64,000 bases of DNA from Calliopum simillimum (GCA_951812925.1 OX638369.1:23589329-23653328); one strand, 5' to 3'; positions 44,798 to 57,324 are shown, counted from the first letter of the stretch. Made by a program: numbers and translations. The notes: a model not told the origin generated them from the sequence alone.

Positions 44798-46480
44798 TTT
44801 AAGAGTTAGTATTAAAAGATTTTCTTTAAATTCTATAGGCAAGTGCAAAGCAAAACCCGAGAAAAAGTACAAAAGCCGTAAACTTTTAGAATGCTTTTAA
44901 TATGGTGTTCTTGATAAGGATATTCATAACAAAAATCAAAATAAAGAAATTTAACTTTAATCAAACGTAAATATACAAATTTCTAACAAAAAGATTAGCT
45001 TTTTAAAAAAGCAAAAAATTATATAAGTTTTTAATAAGTGAAAATCCACTTTTTTGAAAAAAATTACCTAAAACCATGATTTTTGCGACATTTGCAACCA
45101 ATTTTACAAAATTTCCCTTTTGGGAAATTTTTTGGGAAATTTTTATTTTTCAATGAAAACTTCAAAACAATGCATAAAAATACAAATAAGCATATTCCTA
45201 AGGTAAAAACTCACAAATAAAGCAAATTTAACACTTAAAAGAACAAGCAACTGTAAATTCAGCTGTCAAAAAAACAATTTTTTCTACAATTTGCAAAGAA
45301 AAATCCAAAAACTTCAACATTTCCTTCAATAAATACTTTACCATTTGCATGCTTCATGCTTTACTTAACAACACTCTCCAGCTGCAGGCAGTCAATATTT
45401 GAGAAGTCTTTTCTGAGGGAAATTTCTGCAAAAGACTTCCAGTCTCTGACGTTATATGCTGTGTGTCTGCTACACAATTTGCTGCTGCTGCTGCTGCTCC
45501 AACTCGTGACTTCGTGAAAAATCGCAAAATTATTTTTGGCAAACACGTTAGAGCACAGCAGCAGCAGCACCAGCACCACATTGACGACGAAGTGACGGAA
45601 TAAACGGAGCAGAGTTCATACTGGCAGGCAGTAGTACATTGTAGTAGAATGTGTGTCTTTTTTTTCTTCTGCCTTTGCCTTGTTTTGGGATAACAAAACA
45701 CACAAAAAAAGAGGATATTTTTACTGGTGGTGTAGACTGTGGTGCTTTAATGAGTTGTGTGTGAACGAAAGAAAATTTTTTGGGAAAAACAAAATTCCAG
45801 TAAAATTAAAGAAAATACTTGAGAAAAATGTGCAATAAAACTAAAAATTTTCAACAATACGTGTGAAAAAACAAATACGGTAATATAAAGTGTTTGGTTT
45901 TAAGAACTTTCACGGTTCACAAAAAATCACGTGCTGCATTTGCTGTAGTGAAAGGAAACGAAACGAAAAATTAATTAAAACAGGGCGTGTATTGTGCTGT
46001 GTGACGTGAAAATTTGACAAGAAATGAGAAATTTTGCGCAAAACTTATGTAGAGATTTAAAGATTTAAGAAAAAAATGTCCTTTTTGCTTTAATAAAACA
46101 GAAAAAAGCAAAATTTAAACAAAAAAACACACCACATTCAATTACACAAATCATACCGTAAAGCGGCTTATGGGTTGCTAATCCTGCTGCACACACACAC
46201 ACACACATACATAAATTAGAACAACTAATTTCAAAAAGCAAAATCCAGCCACTTTTTGCACATACACATTTATTTATTATCATATGTGTGTATTTTTTTT
46301 TTCACTTAAACATAGTAAATCCTACCATAATAAATTTAATCCATATTTTTTCTCGTTATTGATTTATTCTGTGTTTTTTTTTTACTTTTTACTTAAATAT
46401 TTCTTTTTTTTCGCTTTGATTTTCATCTTCATTTTTATGTGCAATATCAACGAAACTGAAATGTCAATTTAATTTGACAG
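44798..46480. other. Spacer with CTG/CAG tracts
   Basis: GCTGCTGCTGCTGCTGCTCC near 45481 and CAGCAGCAGCACCAGCACC at 45559 are triplet tracts. A (CA)n run lies at 46190-46208. Antisense open frames at 45354-45701 read through the triplets and are not supported as genes. Confidence 0.45.
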
Positions 46481-46864
46481 CTTCCTGCTGATGCTGCTAC
46501 GACTGCTGCTGGTGCAAAAATACAAAAATAAAGAAAGAAAAACAAGTGATATAAAAGCAAAAAAAATATACAAATAAAAGAAAAGTAAAGTGTGCAAGTG
46601 TCGGTTTCTCTGCGTGTGTTTTGTTCTATAAAGTGTCATAAATTAAGCGCTTATCCTTCATCTGCAAGGATAACATAACGCAAACACACACACACACACA
46701 GACACACAAATTGGCTTTCAACATTTTGTGGTGCACTAAAAGAAAAGTCAATAAAAAGTTTTTTGTGTGCTATAAAAAAATTTTAACTGGTGCTTTGTGT
46801 TGCTTTCCATCATCAAAAACTTCGTTAAATAAAATTCGGCTGCTCATCAATTGATTGGTTCTAA

Positions 46865-46891
46865 ATGTTGGATAATGTTTGTCAAACAAAG
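46865..46891 (+). CDS. Possible first coding exon ending at a splice donor
   Basis: A start codon at 46865 opens MLDNVCQTK and is followed at 46892 by GTAAGT, giving AAAG|GTAAGT, a near-ideal fly donor. The exon would end in phase 0. Upstream 46490-46864 resembles a long fly 5' UTR: A-rich, with (CA)n at 46683-46710 and no long upstream open frame. The candidate promoter is 4.5 kb upstream on the same strand. I do not recognise the nine residues, and the rest of the gene would lie beyond the next acceptor, possibly outside the window. A donor match of this quality also arises by chance, so this is a lead, not a gene call. Confidence 0.25.
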
Positions 46892-47726
46892 GTAAGTTTT
46901 TTCAATAATCAATGACTTATTGTTTCATATATTATCAGCTAAGCACTACAGCAATATTTGTTAGAAACTATCTTCATTTATTTGCTCTGGTCAATATGAA
47001 GAATTTATGGGCGTTATTTCTAAATAGAAATTGTATTGGAGGCTGAACTTAGCAGAAAAGACATTAAAAGCAGATTTTGGTTTTAGTGCATGCAAGATGA
47101 TGTTGAAGCAAAAATAGCCCTGTGGATGTAGTATAAAACCATAATCTGAAACAAATTCTGTCATGTCAAATTCAAGAGCCAAAAGGAGTTCAAGGCCTCA
47201 CCTGAGGTTTTCAAGACTTAAAAAATTTTGATTTCAAAAAGAACACGAAAACAGATTTCTTTTGATAAGATAATGCAACAAATTGAGGGAAAAAAATTTT
47301 TAATGTGACTTCTATCGATAACTTTTTTGGAGTAATTTGGGTTGCTGTGTAAAGATGACCTCCCTAAAAGACTTTTAATTTCAATTCCTAAGTTATTGAT
47401 GATAAAAAGAAAGTTCGCCACAATGAACCAAAAATGTTTTTTGCTCAGAGAAAAATTTTCCACTACCCTCCATTTTTATCTTTTTGGGTCATTTACGAAA
47501 CTAAAATCTCCGAAGCTTATATAATTAACCAACTTCTCTGTTATTAAAATAATAAAATTTATCCCAAAATGGTTAAAATCACTTTAAGAACATCCCTAAA
47601 ACAAATTAAGAGGATCCCAAATCGGGGTCAAAATTAAAAATTTTTAGAATATCCCAAAACGATGAAAATTATTTAATTTGAATATCAGAAAACAGAAAAT
47701 CCCAATATAGGATAATTAAATATAAT
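46892..47726. other. Spacer or intron
   Basis: No supported gene or element. If the exon at 46865 is real this is the start of its intron. Confidence 0.4.
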
Positions 47727-48227
47727 ATGCCTGACACGAAAAGTAGGATGATTCATTTGGTCTACGAAAACTAGTTTGTCGTTAATTCTTCGGCGAGAAG
47801 GAGGACGTTTTAAACTGATTTTGACGAAGACTAGGTTGTTTCATTTTATATGACAAAAAGTAGGTTTCATTGAAGTTTCATGTCGAAAAGTAGGACGTTA
47901 AAGATTTTATGTCAAATAATAGGTTGTTTTAACATTTTTGACGAAAACAAGGTCGTTTCGATGCCTTGCACGAAAATTAGATTGCCTCATTATGTATTTG
48001 TTCAGTATGAAACATCCTGCTTTTTGTTTGAAAGTTTGAAACATTATACTTTTCGTCCAAAAATATAAAATATCCTACTTTTCGTTAAAAAGTATGAAAC
48101 ATCCTGCTTTTCGTTTAAAAGTATGAAACATCCTACTTTTCGTCCAAAAATATAAAACAATAGTTTTCGTGGGGCAAATGAAACATCCAAGGTACTTTTC
48201 GTCAAAAATATGAAACATATCGATATA
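47727..48227. mobile_element. Foldback-like mirrored minisatellite element, copy 2
   Basis: It has the same design and order as 7280-7700: ATGCCTGACACGAAAAGTAG at the left end, units with GACGAAAA(C/G)TAGG and TGTCGAAAAGTAGGACG up to about 47960, then the inverse ATGAAACATCC(T)(A/G)CTTTTCGT units to about 48225. The order of unit variants in the left half follows copy 1 closely, e.g. GACGTTAAAG(A)ATTTATGTCAAA in both, so these are homologous insertions and not two independent satellites. Confidence 0.7.
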
Positions 48228-50090
48228 ATCATGACAATCGACAAATTTTATTGTTTGAAAGTAATTGCTTAAAACTTGTCGAAAACCTTCTTTGGCCTTG
48301 CAATCATCAACTTTTCCAGCCTACGTAGATTTTTGCGGGCTTTGTGCCCTTTATCATTCACACATTTGGTCAAGTTTCTTAGATTCCAGTTTTGAATATT
48401 GAAAGAAATAAGTATTACTCAAAAAAGTCTTTCCAAAATTGTTATAACTTTGTCGGCAATTTGAAAAAGTACTGATATTTATTATTTATTTTTGATTAAG
48501 AGCAGCGTTTTTACATTAAAAAGATCCAAAAAAGTGCAGAAGACTTTTTATTATAAACCCAGCTACCCAATAATGCCAAGATCATATGACTCTTCAAAAA
48601 ATCTTTTAAGATTTATATTTTCATAAAAGCTGTGATTCTTTTACTAAAAGCACTATACTTACACTTTGCTTTAAGACTATAGACAAACCTTAAATTTGGC
48701 TACGAGCAACATAAAATTACATTCCTCAGATTGAAAATAATTAAGTCCTTACTTCTAAAAAATATAAAAATTTGACAAATTCTTTAACATTTATTAAGTT
48801 TTACAGATAGTTTCGCATTAGTCATTATAATTTTGTTTCATTATACAAAGAGGCTTTGTGTCACTGGAGTGTTGACTGAACAGTTAACTTAATTTTGGCA
48901 GTAGCACTTGGAGCAAAAATTTACATAATTTTTGTTCAACGTTTATAATTCGATTAATAAGCCTTTGATACATGTTCGAGAGAGTTTTGAAGTTTTTATA
49001 ATTAACATATATGACAAAACGCAGAAAAAATATAAAACAAAAGGTTTTTAAACACCAAAGGGTAAATTTCAAATTTACATAAAATAAGTTTTAACATTAA
49101 CTGTGGTTTGTTTGACATTCATTTTACATAATTTTTTACAGTTTTCATAATAAATGCTTTGTGGAATTTTTTTAAAATAGATGACTGTGAAAAAAAAATA
49201 TTTTGCGTAAAGGAAATACAGAGGAAGAGATAAAGTAAAAACACAAACTTATTTATCTTTTCCAATATGTGCACTTGTTTTTTATATAGTTTATTCAACA
49301 TAAGTACAATTGTAGTTCTTCGTAAAGGAATGTTCTATCTTCGTTCCAAAAATACAAAGAACCGCGTACTTTAGTCTTTTATCGCTAGTAAGTTTTTTTC
49401 CCAGGCAAGTCTTTTATATATTTTGAAATCAGCTTACTATTAATTGGAACCAACCCTAGACTATAAGATAGTGTGTGGCTTAAAATATTAATCTACACCA
49501 TGCTTAGGACAGCCAGAACTACACAAATCTTGCGGATGACAGCACTGTTGTCGATAAACTGCACATCTTTTAGCATTTATCCATATATTTTTTATGATGG
49601 CATTTAATCAGTCCAGGATTAAAGTATAATACCTTAAAAACATTCTTTCTGAGAACCAACAGATTATTGCCATAAAATTTCTACCTGACTGCATATCGTA
49701 TACTCATAGGATGTTGAACAATATTGGTCTTGGACATTTAGCCTTTGTGCATTAAGTCTTGCTCTCGAACTTAGTCTTGAAAAAATTCTGTTAAGTGTGA
49801 ATGAAAAATTTTTGAACCTTATTTTGTCAAAACAGTTGAGTTTAAGATGCCAAACTCCGTATTGAGAAATGATTTTATGTTCGATAGCGTCGCAAAACCC
49901 CTACTAACTATAAATTACCAAGACCGAATAACAGTTTTGATGTTGGTATTTTTTTAGACAAACACCAAGGTCATAGTAGTTTTGGTCTTGAAATCATTTA
50001 AGTGTCTTTCTTTTGAATAATTACCAAGACTCAATGCCAAGGCTTAATATAATAATCACTTAGGATGTTCAAGTCCTTCAAGTCCAATCC
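48228..50090. other. Ordinary AT-rich spacer
   Basis: No gene or element recognised. Confidence 0.5.
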
Positions 50091-50096
50091 AGGAGG

Positions 50097-50560
50097 AATG
50101 ATGTTACTATTGTTTGGATACCAGGGCACGAGTGGCATGAAGACAATAAAAGGGCCAATTGTTAGGCCAAGAGAGGGGCACTAAATTCTTTTATAGGCTC
50201 AGAACCCTTCTGCGGAGTGAACAACAGCTTAAAAAAAATTTAGTTCGGGAATGAAAAGAATACAGCCTGACCGATCACTGAAGAGCCCAGGAAGGAATAA
50301 AAACGTGTTTAAAAACTTACAGTGAAATAATGTCAGATCACTGTGAACTCAACTATCACCTAAAAAAAATGGGTTTGGTAGGCGATGATTCCTGTAGACT
50401 CCGCTGAGAGAACTTGGAAACAAATACCTAGGTGCAGTGATTTTAGATCCAAATGACATGGTAAAATTCCTTCCATGGTGGAAGTGATAAGATTCATAGA
50501 TAGTCTGAAACTGTTCTAATAGGAAAAGAGGATGTACAAAAGATTTTTCAAGTCGCAGTA
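50097..50560 (+). pseudogene. LINE ORF2 C-terminal remnant (RNase H and C-terminal Cys/His motif)
   Basis: The frame from 50097 reads NDVTIVWIPGHEWHEDNKRA, then a stop, then AKRGALNSFIGSEPFCGVNN. This is the end of a LINE-type RNase H domain, where VWIPGH and N..AN..AKRGA hold the conserved His and Asn positions (D in the usual D.LAK..A is lost). Further on, DHCELNYHLKKMGLVGDDSC at about 50335-50394 corresponds to the LTGHC.LN.HL..M.L..D..C.FC motif near the C-terminus of I/LOA/R1-group ORF2 proteins; the second CxxC cysteine is replaced. YLGAVILDPNDMVKF and IVEVIRFIDSLKLF follow in other frames. Stops and frameshifts make it an old pseudogene. Clade is uncertain. Confidence 0.75.
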
Positions 50561-50569
50561 CAATCCAGA

Positions 50570-53500
50570 GTTTTTTTTTTTTAAAAAACTAAGGATATTG
50601 GTGCGCTCTTTTTTATACCACTGGATGGAGTTTTGTTTAAAACTCAGCTAAAGACGAATGAATCAAAGTTATGTTTCTAATGCCAACTCAACTCAATACA
50701 GCTTGTTTGTCCTTTATACAGAAGTTCTAGGTAAACGGAAATATTTCACGAGGTATTGCTGTTGCATCAACTCAGTACCTATTATAAAAAACTCCGCTTG
50801 ATACTTCTTGAACTGGCTGTTTTTTCTCGTTTTTAATATTTATTTTTTGAATTTTTTGAGTAAATTCCGGAGTACTCACTTCGATAGAACTTTGCGTTAA
50901 ATGGTTATCTTCAATTCAGTCTTTGCCTTACTGAGGCAAAATGCGGCACCTGTAAGCTGTGATTTTTTTAGTTCAGGAAACTCTACGTGTGTATGCAGAT
51001 GACATGGCTAAAATGTACTTTCCTTGCATAATAAAGGACTTTCTTACGACCCGAATCTTAATTCTTTGAATATTTTGCACTTTCATCTCAATTGAGTTGC
51101 TTGCCTGACAATTGCTTAAAGGTTAATGATCCAAAAGCGATTAAACCTGATATTTGTACCAATAACACCACCCTAAACATTCGGAAAATATGCCTGAAAA
51201 TATGATAAACGTGTCTTTCCGATTTTGATTTTAGGCTTCACCACTAGCCGCTAAGCACGAAAAAGTCGAAATTTTATTGAGTAACGAAAAAAGTTGTCAC
51301 AATCATTAAAGACTGCTTACATTGCACTTTCATAATATTTAGTACATTTTGAGCATTGCTAGTCTTTGTAAATCCCCACCAAAATTTTCCGTAGAATATT
51401 TTTGTAGAACACTTTTTGGCATTATAACCCAGTATTGGAAAAATGGGCCAAAAGGACCCATGAAATAGAATATATTGGGTTGCAATGTTCTCAAATCTTG
51501 TAAGTCGCGAGATTTTATGAATTTTAGCAAAAAAAAAAACAATATGTGGTCGATCTTAGATTCCAGATATTATTTTATTTATACATGTATGCATTGATCC
51601 AGAATGAAAAACTTGAGATGAGATATAGTAATAAAATAAAATCATATGAAGCCGAGATTTGTAGCTCACTTTTGTTAAACCTTTTTTCAGACTTTTGGGG
51701 ATAATCTTACAACTCAGCATATATTGGATATTTTCATATGTGCAACCAAAAGTTGCAATTTGTTTGACGGTGTAATAAGTCATTCAATACGCTGCTACTT
51801 TAGAGAACTCTCTATCGGAAGCTTAACCAATAGACCAGTAAGATCGTCTACAGAAAGTCTTCAACGTTGTCACTTGATTTATTTGTCAGTAACAGTTATT
51901 TGTTTGACATATTTGCCTTACTTCAGCGAGACCGCCTTTTGGTGGTATTTCATTTTTTAAATGGTATAGCAAAAATTATTTTTCTCATAGTAAAGAACCT
52001 ACATATATTTTTTTTTTTTTTTTTTTCAAGCAATACTTTTTATTGGCAAAGGCTTTATTAAATGTGACTTGGATCGGAAATTTTTTCATGCTTACTTCGA
52101 AATTTTGCTTGAAAGAATGAAAATACTGTTTCTCTCTCAGAAATAAATAATTTGTATTAAGTTATAATTTGTGGGTTTTATCGGATGAATCCTTTCTAAA
52201 AATATGAATTTTATGCCAAACTTATTTAGTGTAACAAACAAAGCATTAACACAGCCACCCATTGTTGGATAAGACATTTTAAAAATAAAAATTTCCTCAC
52301 AAACAAAATTCATATATTGGGTATGGTTATGGCTACATAATAATAATGGTTATTCTTTAGACTTTTTCTTGAGTGTAAAAATATAAAAACTGACAGAACT
52401 GCTTCATAAACATTTTATATCCCAACAACTAAAGTGAGACCTTTTTTCTCGCCATTATTCTTCCACTCAAAAGTCATGATGCTCAAAGTCATAACTTTTC
52501 TATATATATAAAACACAAAGAGTATAATTTGAAATAAACTTTTGTAAAATTTTATTAGATATTTTTCCACATGCCCACATGTTAAGTAATTCATTTAATA
52601 AAAGGAAAAATATAGAAGAGAGATATAAATATAAAAGAGTTACATAAAAGAATTATGTAAATGTGCTGACTGACCCAACGTGGTGCTGTACACTGATATA
52701 AAAAACTCCCATGTAATAAACAAAAAAAGAAAAAAGGTACTTAAACTTACCCTCACAAGCAGCATACTTGAGTTCAGACAATAATATTTAATATATATTT
52801 TTTATTATGTAGGTATACATATACATAAATAAATAGTTGTGCTTATCAACATTTATTAAAGCTTATAGAAAAATTCGACAACAAAAACTCTAAAAATAAC
52901 AATTCATCATCATCATAATAACATTCGTCATCGTTGGATTTTTCATGTAGGCCGTTCAATCAAAAATACATTTAATTGAATAAAAATTGAATACCCGCAC
53001 TTGCTTGAGTTACATTATTGCCACACAAAGATCTTTAATGAAAATGTATTTTTGGACATGTTGCATAGAAAGTCATTCAAATCAAAAGTGAAAACATTTC
53101 ACATGGAGTTATAATTAAAGTTATTTTGTCTCACTTTGTGTGACTTTAATTATATTTTAGGCTTAATATGAAACAAGCAATTTTTAATTAAAATTTACTG
53201 TTATAATATATAGCACTTAAATGTCTCAAATATTGTTAGTACGTTCGTTTAGATGTGGTTAGTTACACTCAGACATATGGAGCAAATGTTGTATGCAGCC
53301 AAATGCCCCGCAGTGTAACACAACTGCGTCAACCTTGCATGGTCGGTCATATATTTAATTTCATATATATCTGCGAGTATTCATGGAAAAGGCGCTTATG
53401 TATCAATAAATTCTGAATGTAGCCGCTGCTGCTGCTCAGGCTACTGCTACTGCTGTGGTCGCATACATACACAAATATTAGATAGGGGTTTTCTGGTAAT

Positions 53501-54079
53501 ACGTAGCAGGCATAAGGCACAAAGCGACCCACTTGAATTATTGCATGAGCCATAATATTCAATGGTTGCCCAGAGCTCTATTGAACGAGAGACAGCAAGA
53601 TTTATTGTATTCAAATGCAAGTTACACATTTGATACAAAAGCATACACGTATATGCACACACACACAGCGAGGCATGATGTATACAAATAAGGATTAGAT
53701 GGATTATTGCCCAGTTGGAATGAAAAGTTTGTAGAATGCTTTGGAAATGTAATATTCCACAAGTAAATACTTAGTAAGAGATTAAATTTTATATTTAGAA
53801 AACAAATAACTTAAGATTTATTAAATGTATATATTTGAGTAAAATGATTTCATAAAATAAAACCCCCAAGGGAAACATAGGTGCAAAATTAAACGTATTC
53901 ATTTAATACTAAAGCAAAGAACTTTTTCACTTTAACTATAATTTACATTTTTGTATAGTGTGCACTTGATGCAAGAGTGGTTCTTAGTTTGGAAACTCAT
54001 AAGATGAAATTTGAGCCATATTTTGGGAAAAAACTAAATGCATGCTTTGAGTATTTAACTTTTGTACATTTCTAAGACT
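50570..54079. other. Ordinary AT-rich spacer
   Basis: No supported gene or transposon over this long stretch. It contains a T-run (52007-52026), CTG/CTA triplets near 53425-53456 and a short (CA) run near 53657. Open frames are short and featureless. Confidence 0.5.
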
Positions 54080-54084
54080 TTTTG

Positions 54085-54350
54085 AAAAAAATAAAAGTAA
54101 AAAATAAAAATAAAAATAAAAATAAAAACAAAAATAAAAACAAAAATAAAAATAATAATAAAAACAAAATTAAAAATAATAACAAAAATAGAAATAAAAA
54201 TAAAATTCAAAATAATAACAAAAATAAAAATAAAAATAAAAATCAAAATCAAAATCAAAATCAAAATCAAAATAAAAATAAAAATAAAAAAAATTAAATA
54301 TAAATAAAACCAAAACCAAAAATAAAAATAAAAAAATAAAAATAAAATGT
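54085..54350. repeat. A-rich hexamer-like repeat (AAAAAT/AAAAAC/AAAATC)
   Basis: Near-perfect six-base units AAAAAT alternate with AAAAAC, then AAAATC repeats at about 54239-54272, then more AAAAAT. It keeps a Lys/Asn frame open on the plus strand and Phe/Ile/Tyr frames on the minus strand; these are not genes. It lies just left of the pogo-like element. Confidence 0.9.
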
Positions 54351-54667
54351 TCTTTGTTGACAATGCTATTAAACAATTCAATAGTAAGGGAAGGGTACCG
54401 GGTGTGGGCACCGTTTTGTTTTCGACTCATAACTTTTATTATGCAGACATATAAGTGTCACTTGAAAGCTTAAGACCTTAGCTAACTACTAGTGAAAGTA
54501 AATAGGTTTCGTCAGTTGGAAAAATTATATAAAGAAAATAGAGAAGTGATGATTTTTGGCAAAAAAAAAATATTTTTGGTCCGGTTGTGGGCACCCTTAA
54601 AAAATCGGCTAAAAATGGGAAAATATGAAATTGAACGCAATCAAATGGAGAAGAAAGCAAAATTAAC

Positions 54668-55130
54668 TTATATCGGAAACATTGACTCACAAAAATTTAA
54701 CAAATTATGCTCGACGGCTTTAACAAAATCAGCGTCACTGCAAACATCTGGATCGAATGGCATCATGCCTGTTGCCCCAAAACCAGACTTGATTATCTTC
54801 GGCTGATGACAGATCAATTGTTTTGCAGATTAAGCTAGCTAGGTGACGAAATTTCTAGCTCTTTTTGACATTGCTCTTTTGCCAAGCATGATTTTTTTGT
54901 GCCAATCCATGCCCGCCATCTACTCCTCGGTTTACTTGTCTGGAAACTCAATACCGAGATTTTTTGCAAAGTTTTATGCCAACTTAACACCTACACTTAA
55001 TGAAAATACGTTTTTTTCTACGATATCTTTAAAGAGCCTATTGCACGGTGCTCTTGAACAGTCGATAGGTTTTTTAAATATGTGGAGAAAATCTGTGAAT
55101 GGGGTTTCATTTGTATTAGCTTAGTGGTCT
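54668..55130 (-). pseudogene. pogo/Tigger-like transposase remnants (CENP-B HTH and C-terminal tail)
   Basis: Minus strand, 55130 toward 54850: FSLSVGVKLA, stop, NFAKNLGIEFPDK, stop, TEE, stop, MAGMDWHKKIMLGK, then SKRARNF. This fits the CENP-B-type DNA-binding helix-turn-helix of pogo/Tigger transposases, where a ...LA...A.K..I..PF......AG.DW...FL.R....S...AR.FN pattern is expected. After a break at about 54835, the same strand gives SGFGATGMMPFDPDVCSDAD, then FVKAVEHN, ending at TAA 54670-54668; this is the GF..TG..P.DP.VF....F tail following the DDE domain. The catalytic domain between them is deleted. Three in-frame stops confirm a pseudogene. Confidence 0.7.
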
Positions 55131-55996
55131 GAAAAATGCAAACCCCGAAATCGTAGCTGATCATCCCCGCGAAATATCGCAAAAATACATATCCCATATA
55201 TAATAAAAAAATTCAGAAAAAAAAACAAACAAATATAAAAATAGTTTTTTTTTAATGTATTTTGCAATGCTTAATCCGAATTCGGCCTTAGAATTGCTGT
55301 ATCTTATAAGGTTTTTAAGATATCTTAACCTAAACAAGGAAAAAAAGCCGATGCTATGTTTTATTGCTGTGTTTTGGACCTATATAACAGGACGTATATC
55401 CGTTAATTCTAATGCAGAAATAGAAAACTCTAATTAATCTTCTAAACCTAATTCAAATAATGTCGATATCTTTATTTTTCTCGGAGATATCCTAACCTAA
55501 ATGTTTAAAAAGTGCAAAAAACGTGTTTTGTCATTATTTCAGTCTACGATATTTCAGAGAAAAATTAAGCTATTGACGTAATTTAAATGCGGTTTTAAAG
55601 CCAAAGATTAAATCTTTCAGATAATGTATCGAATTTTGCGAATAAATGTTCTATATTCTAGTTATATAGCTTCAAAATATAGCAAAAACGGTGTTTTTTC
55701 CTTGTTTATGCTAAGATATCTCAAAAACCGTATGATATATAGCAATTTTAATGCCGGATTCGGATTTAGCATTGCAAAATACATTGAATATAACTATTTT
55801 TATATTTGTTTGTTGCGTTTTTTTTTTCTGAACTTTTTTTTTTAATATTGGAATGTATTTTTGCGATATTTCGCGGGGATGATCAGGTACGATTTTGGGG
55901 TTTGCATTTTTCAGACCACCAAACTAATACAAATGAAACCTCATTCACAGATTTTCTCCACATACCCAATAAACCTATCGACTGTTCAAGAGCACC
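55048..55996. repeat. Large inverted repeat (arms about 290 bp) inside the pogo-like element
   Basis: The left arm begins GGTGCTCTTGAACAGTCGAT (55048) and ends TAAACAAGG (55331-55339). The right arm begins CCTTGTTTA (55700-55708) and ends ATCGACTGTTCAAGAGCACC (to 55996). Shared landmarks in inverted order include GCAAACCCC, GATCATCCCCGCGAAATATC and GGTCTGAAAAATGC. The loop is about 360 bases. Confidence 0.85.
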
Positions 55997-56532
55997 ATGA
56001 TTGGTTCTTTCCTTTCCACTAAAAAAGCGTGAAATGGCATAAGAATACCATTTAGATTAGTAACGTTGGCATCCACGACGATATTTCAATAAAACACACG
56101 CTTTAAATATAAAAAGTGTGGTGCCCCCATCCGGACCAATTCGGGGCTCATACTCGACTTTGATAGCCACTTTGAAAAGCATTGAGCAATTTGAGTTGTG
56201 TGAACATTTTGTTTGCATTCGGTTTTGAATCACAAAATATAATAAATTTATTGCATAAATATATATAGATTGCATTCAGCTTTTCGATTGATTTACTTCG
56301 ATTTATCGCACTTGAAAATTATTGAAAAAAACTTTTGTGTTGACTTTCACTTATTCAAAAATTATTTTCTTTTCAGCATCAAGCAAATGCGTCTGTTTGC
56401 TCCGGTAAATGCACAAAAACTTCGTGCAGTCATAACACGGGCCTAACATTTGTCAGAACAGCCGCATTTGTTTTCTGTCAAAAGTTACACACCCGAACCT
56501 TGCCCGATGGCGGTACTCTTCCCCTACTAATA

Positions 56533-57250
56533 ACACTGTAAAACAGTTAAAAAACCCCAAGAAGTTAGAAAAGTGTTTTTAGTGTAACTGCTCTTATATT
56601 GATCTCGTAATCACTAATATATTGCTTAAAATTGAATTTTAACGCATTTTCTCAATTTTTAAGCATTTTTCGTCTTTGGGTAGTGAAATTTTTCGTAAAA
56701 TATTTTTGTAGAAAACATTAACATATTGTAGTAAAAAAGGGGTTATGGGTATTTATAAAATAAGAATATAACGGGTTAAAATTTTCTAAAAACATATTTT
56801 AATGGGTGCTTTTGACCACTTTTCAAAAAAACTGGGCTTAAATGTTTTACAAAAATACTCAACAAAAAGTTTCACAAGGGGTCACCAAAGACAAGAAAAA
56901 AACTTCAGAAAATGCGTTAAAAGTCCAAATTTTGCCATTAAATGATTTTCAAAAAGCCATTTGGTTGAAAATTATTTTCTTAACACTTAAGCAAAATCAA
57001 CTTTTTAACATCTTTCTAGAAAGCCTAAGGTCATAAATACCGGAGAACTGTTTCTATTTTTAGCTGATTTTACATTATAAGCAATATCACCGGTTTGCCA
57101 AAAACTTCATTAGGTGGTTTTAAGAAATACCTGAACTGACTCAAAAAAAACGAATAGCATATTCGTGTTTAAGAGATCAAAATAGACAATGTAAAATCAC
57201 TTTTCAAAATTCTTGGGGTTTTCAAAAGCCTCAAAATTCTTTTACAGTGT
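56533..57250. mobile_element. Inverted-repeat MITE with ACACTGTAAAA ends
   Basis: The left end ACACTGTAAAAC, then AACCCCAAGAAGTTAGAAAA and GTG(T)TTTTA (56533-56580), is matched in inverted order by 57190-57250 (TTTTCAAAATTCTTGGGGTT ... TTTTACAGTGT). The right copy carries about 10 extra bases between the outer and inner blocks. It begins three bases after the TA flanking the pogo-like element, so the two insertions sit side by side. No transposase frame was recognised. Confidence 0.65.
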
Positions 57251-57324
57251 AAGTAAATATTGAAACTATTTAACACAAAAAGATTGGATTTAGTGCATAT
57301 GCAAAGGGCACAGCAATAAATAAG

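Larger units (their letters stand above)
54384..56527 (-). mobile_element. pogo-like (CENP-B-related) transposon, deleted and containing a large inverted repeat
   Basis: TA (54382-54383, 56528-56529) flanks inverted termini GTAAGGGAAGGGTACCG and GTAGGGGAAGAGTACCG (two mismatches). Between them, the minus strand carries two separate parts of a pogo-type transposase. A pair of inverted arms, 55048-55339 and 55700-55996, makes about half of the element a hairpin. Terminal-type GGTGTGGGCACC and GTTGTGGGCACCC motifs occur at 54401-54412 and 54584-54596, with a related inverted GTGGTGCCCCCAT near 56119. Length is 2.1 kb. The DDE core is missing, so it is non-autonomous. Confidence 0.75.

Noticed and set aside
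54082..54411. Lys/Asn-rich plus-strand and Phe/Ile-rich minus-strand open frames
   Set aside because: They are translations of the AAAAAT/AAAAAC repeat.
54492..55124. Plus-strand open frames of 104 and 93 codons in the pogo-like element
   Set aside because: The recognisable transposase remnants are on the minus strand; the plus-strand frames are shadows.
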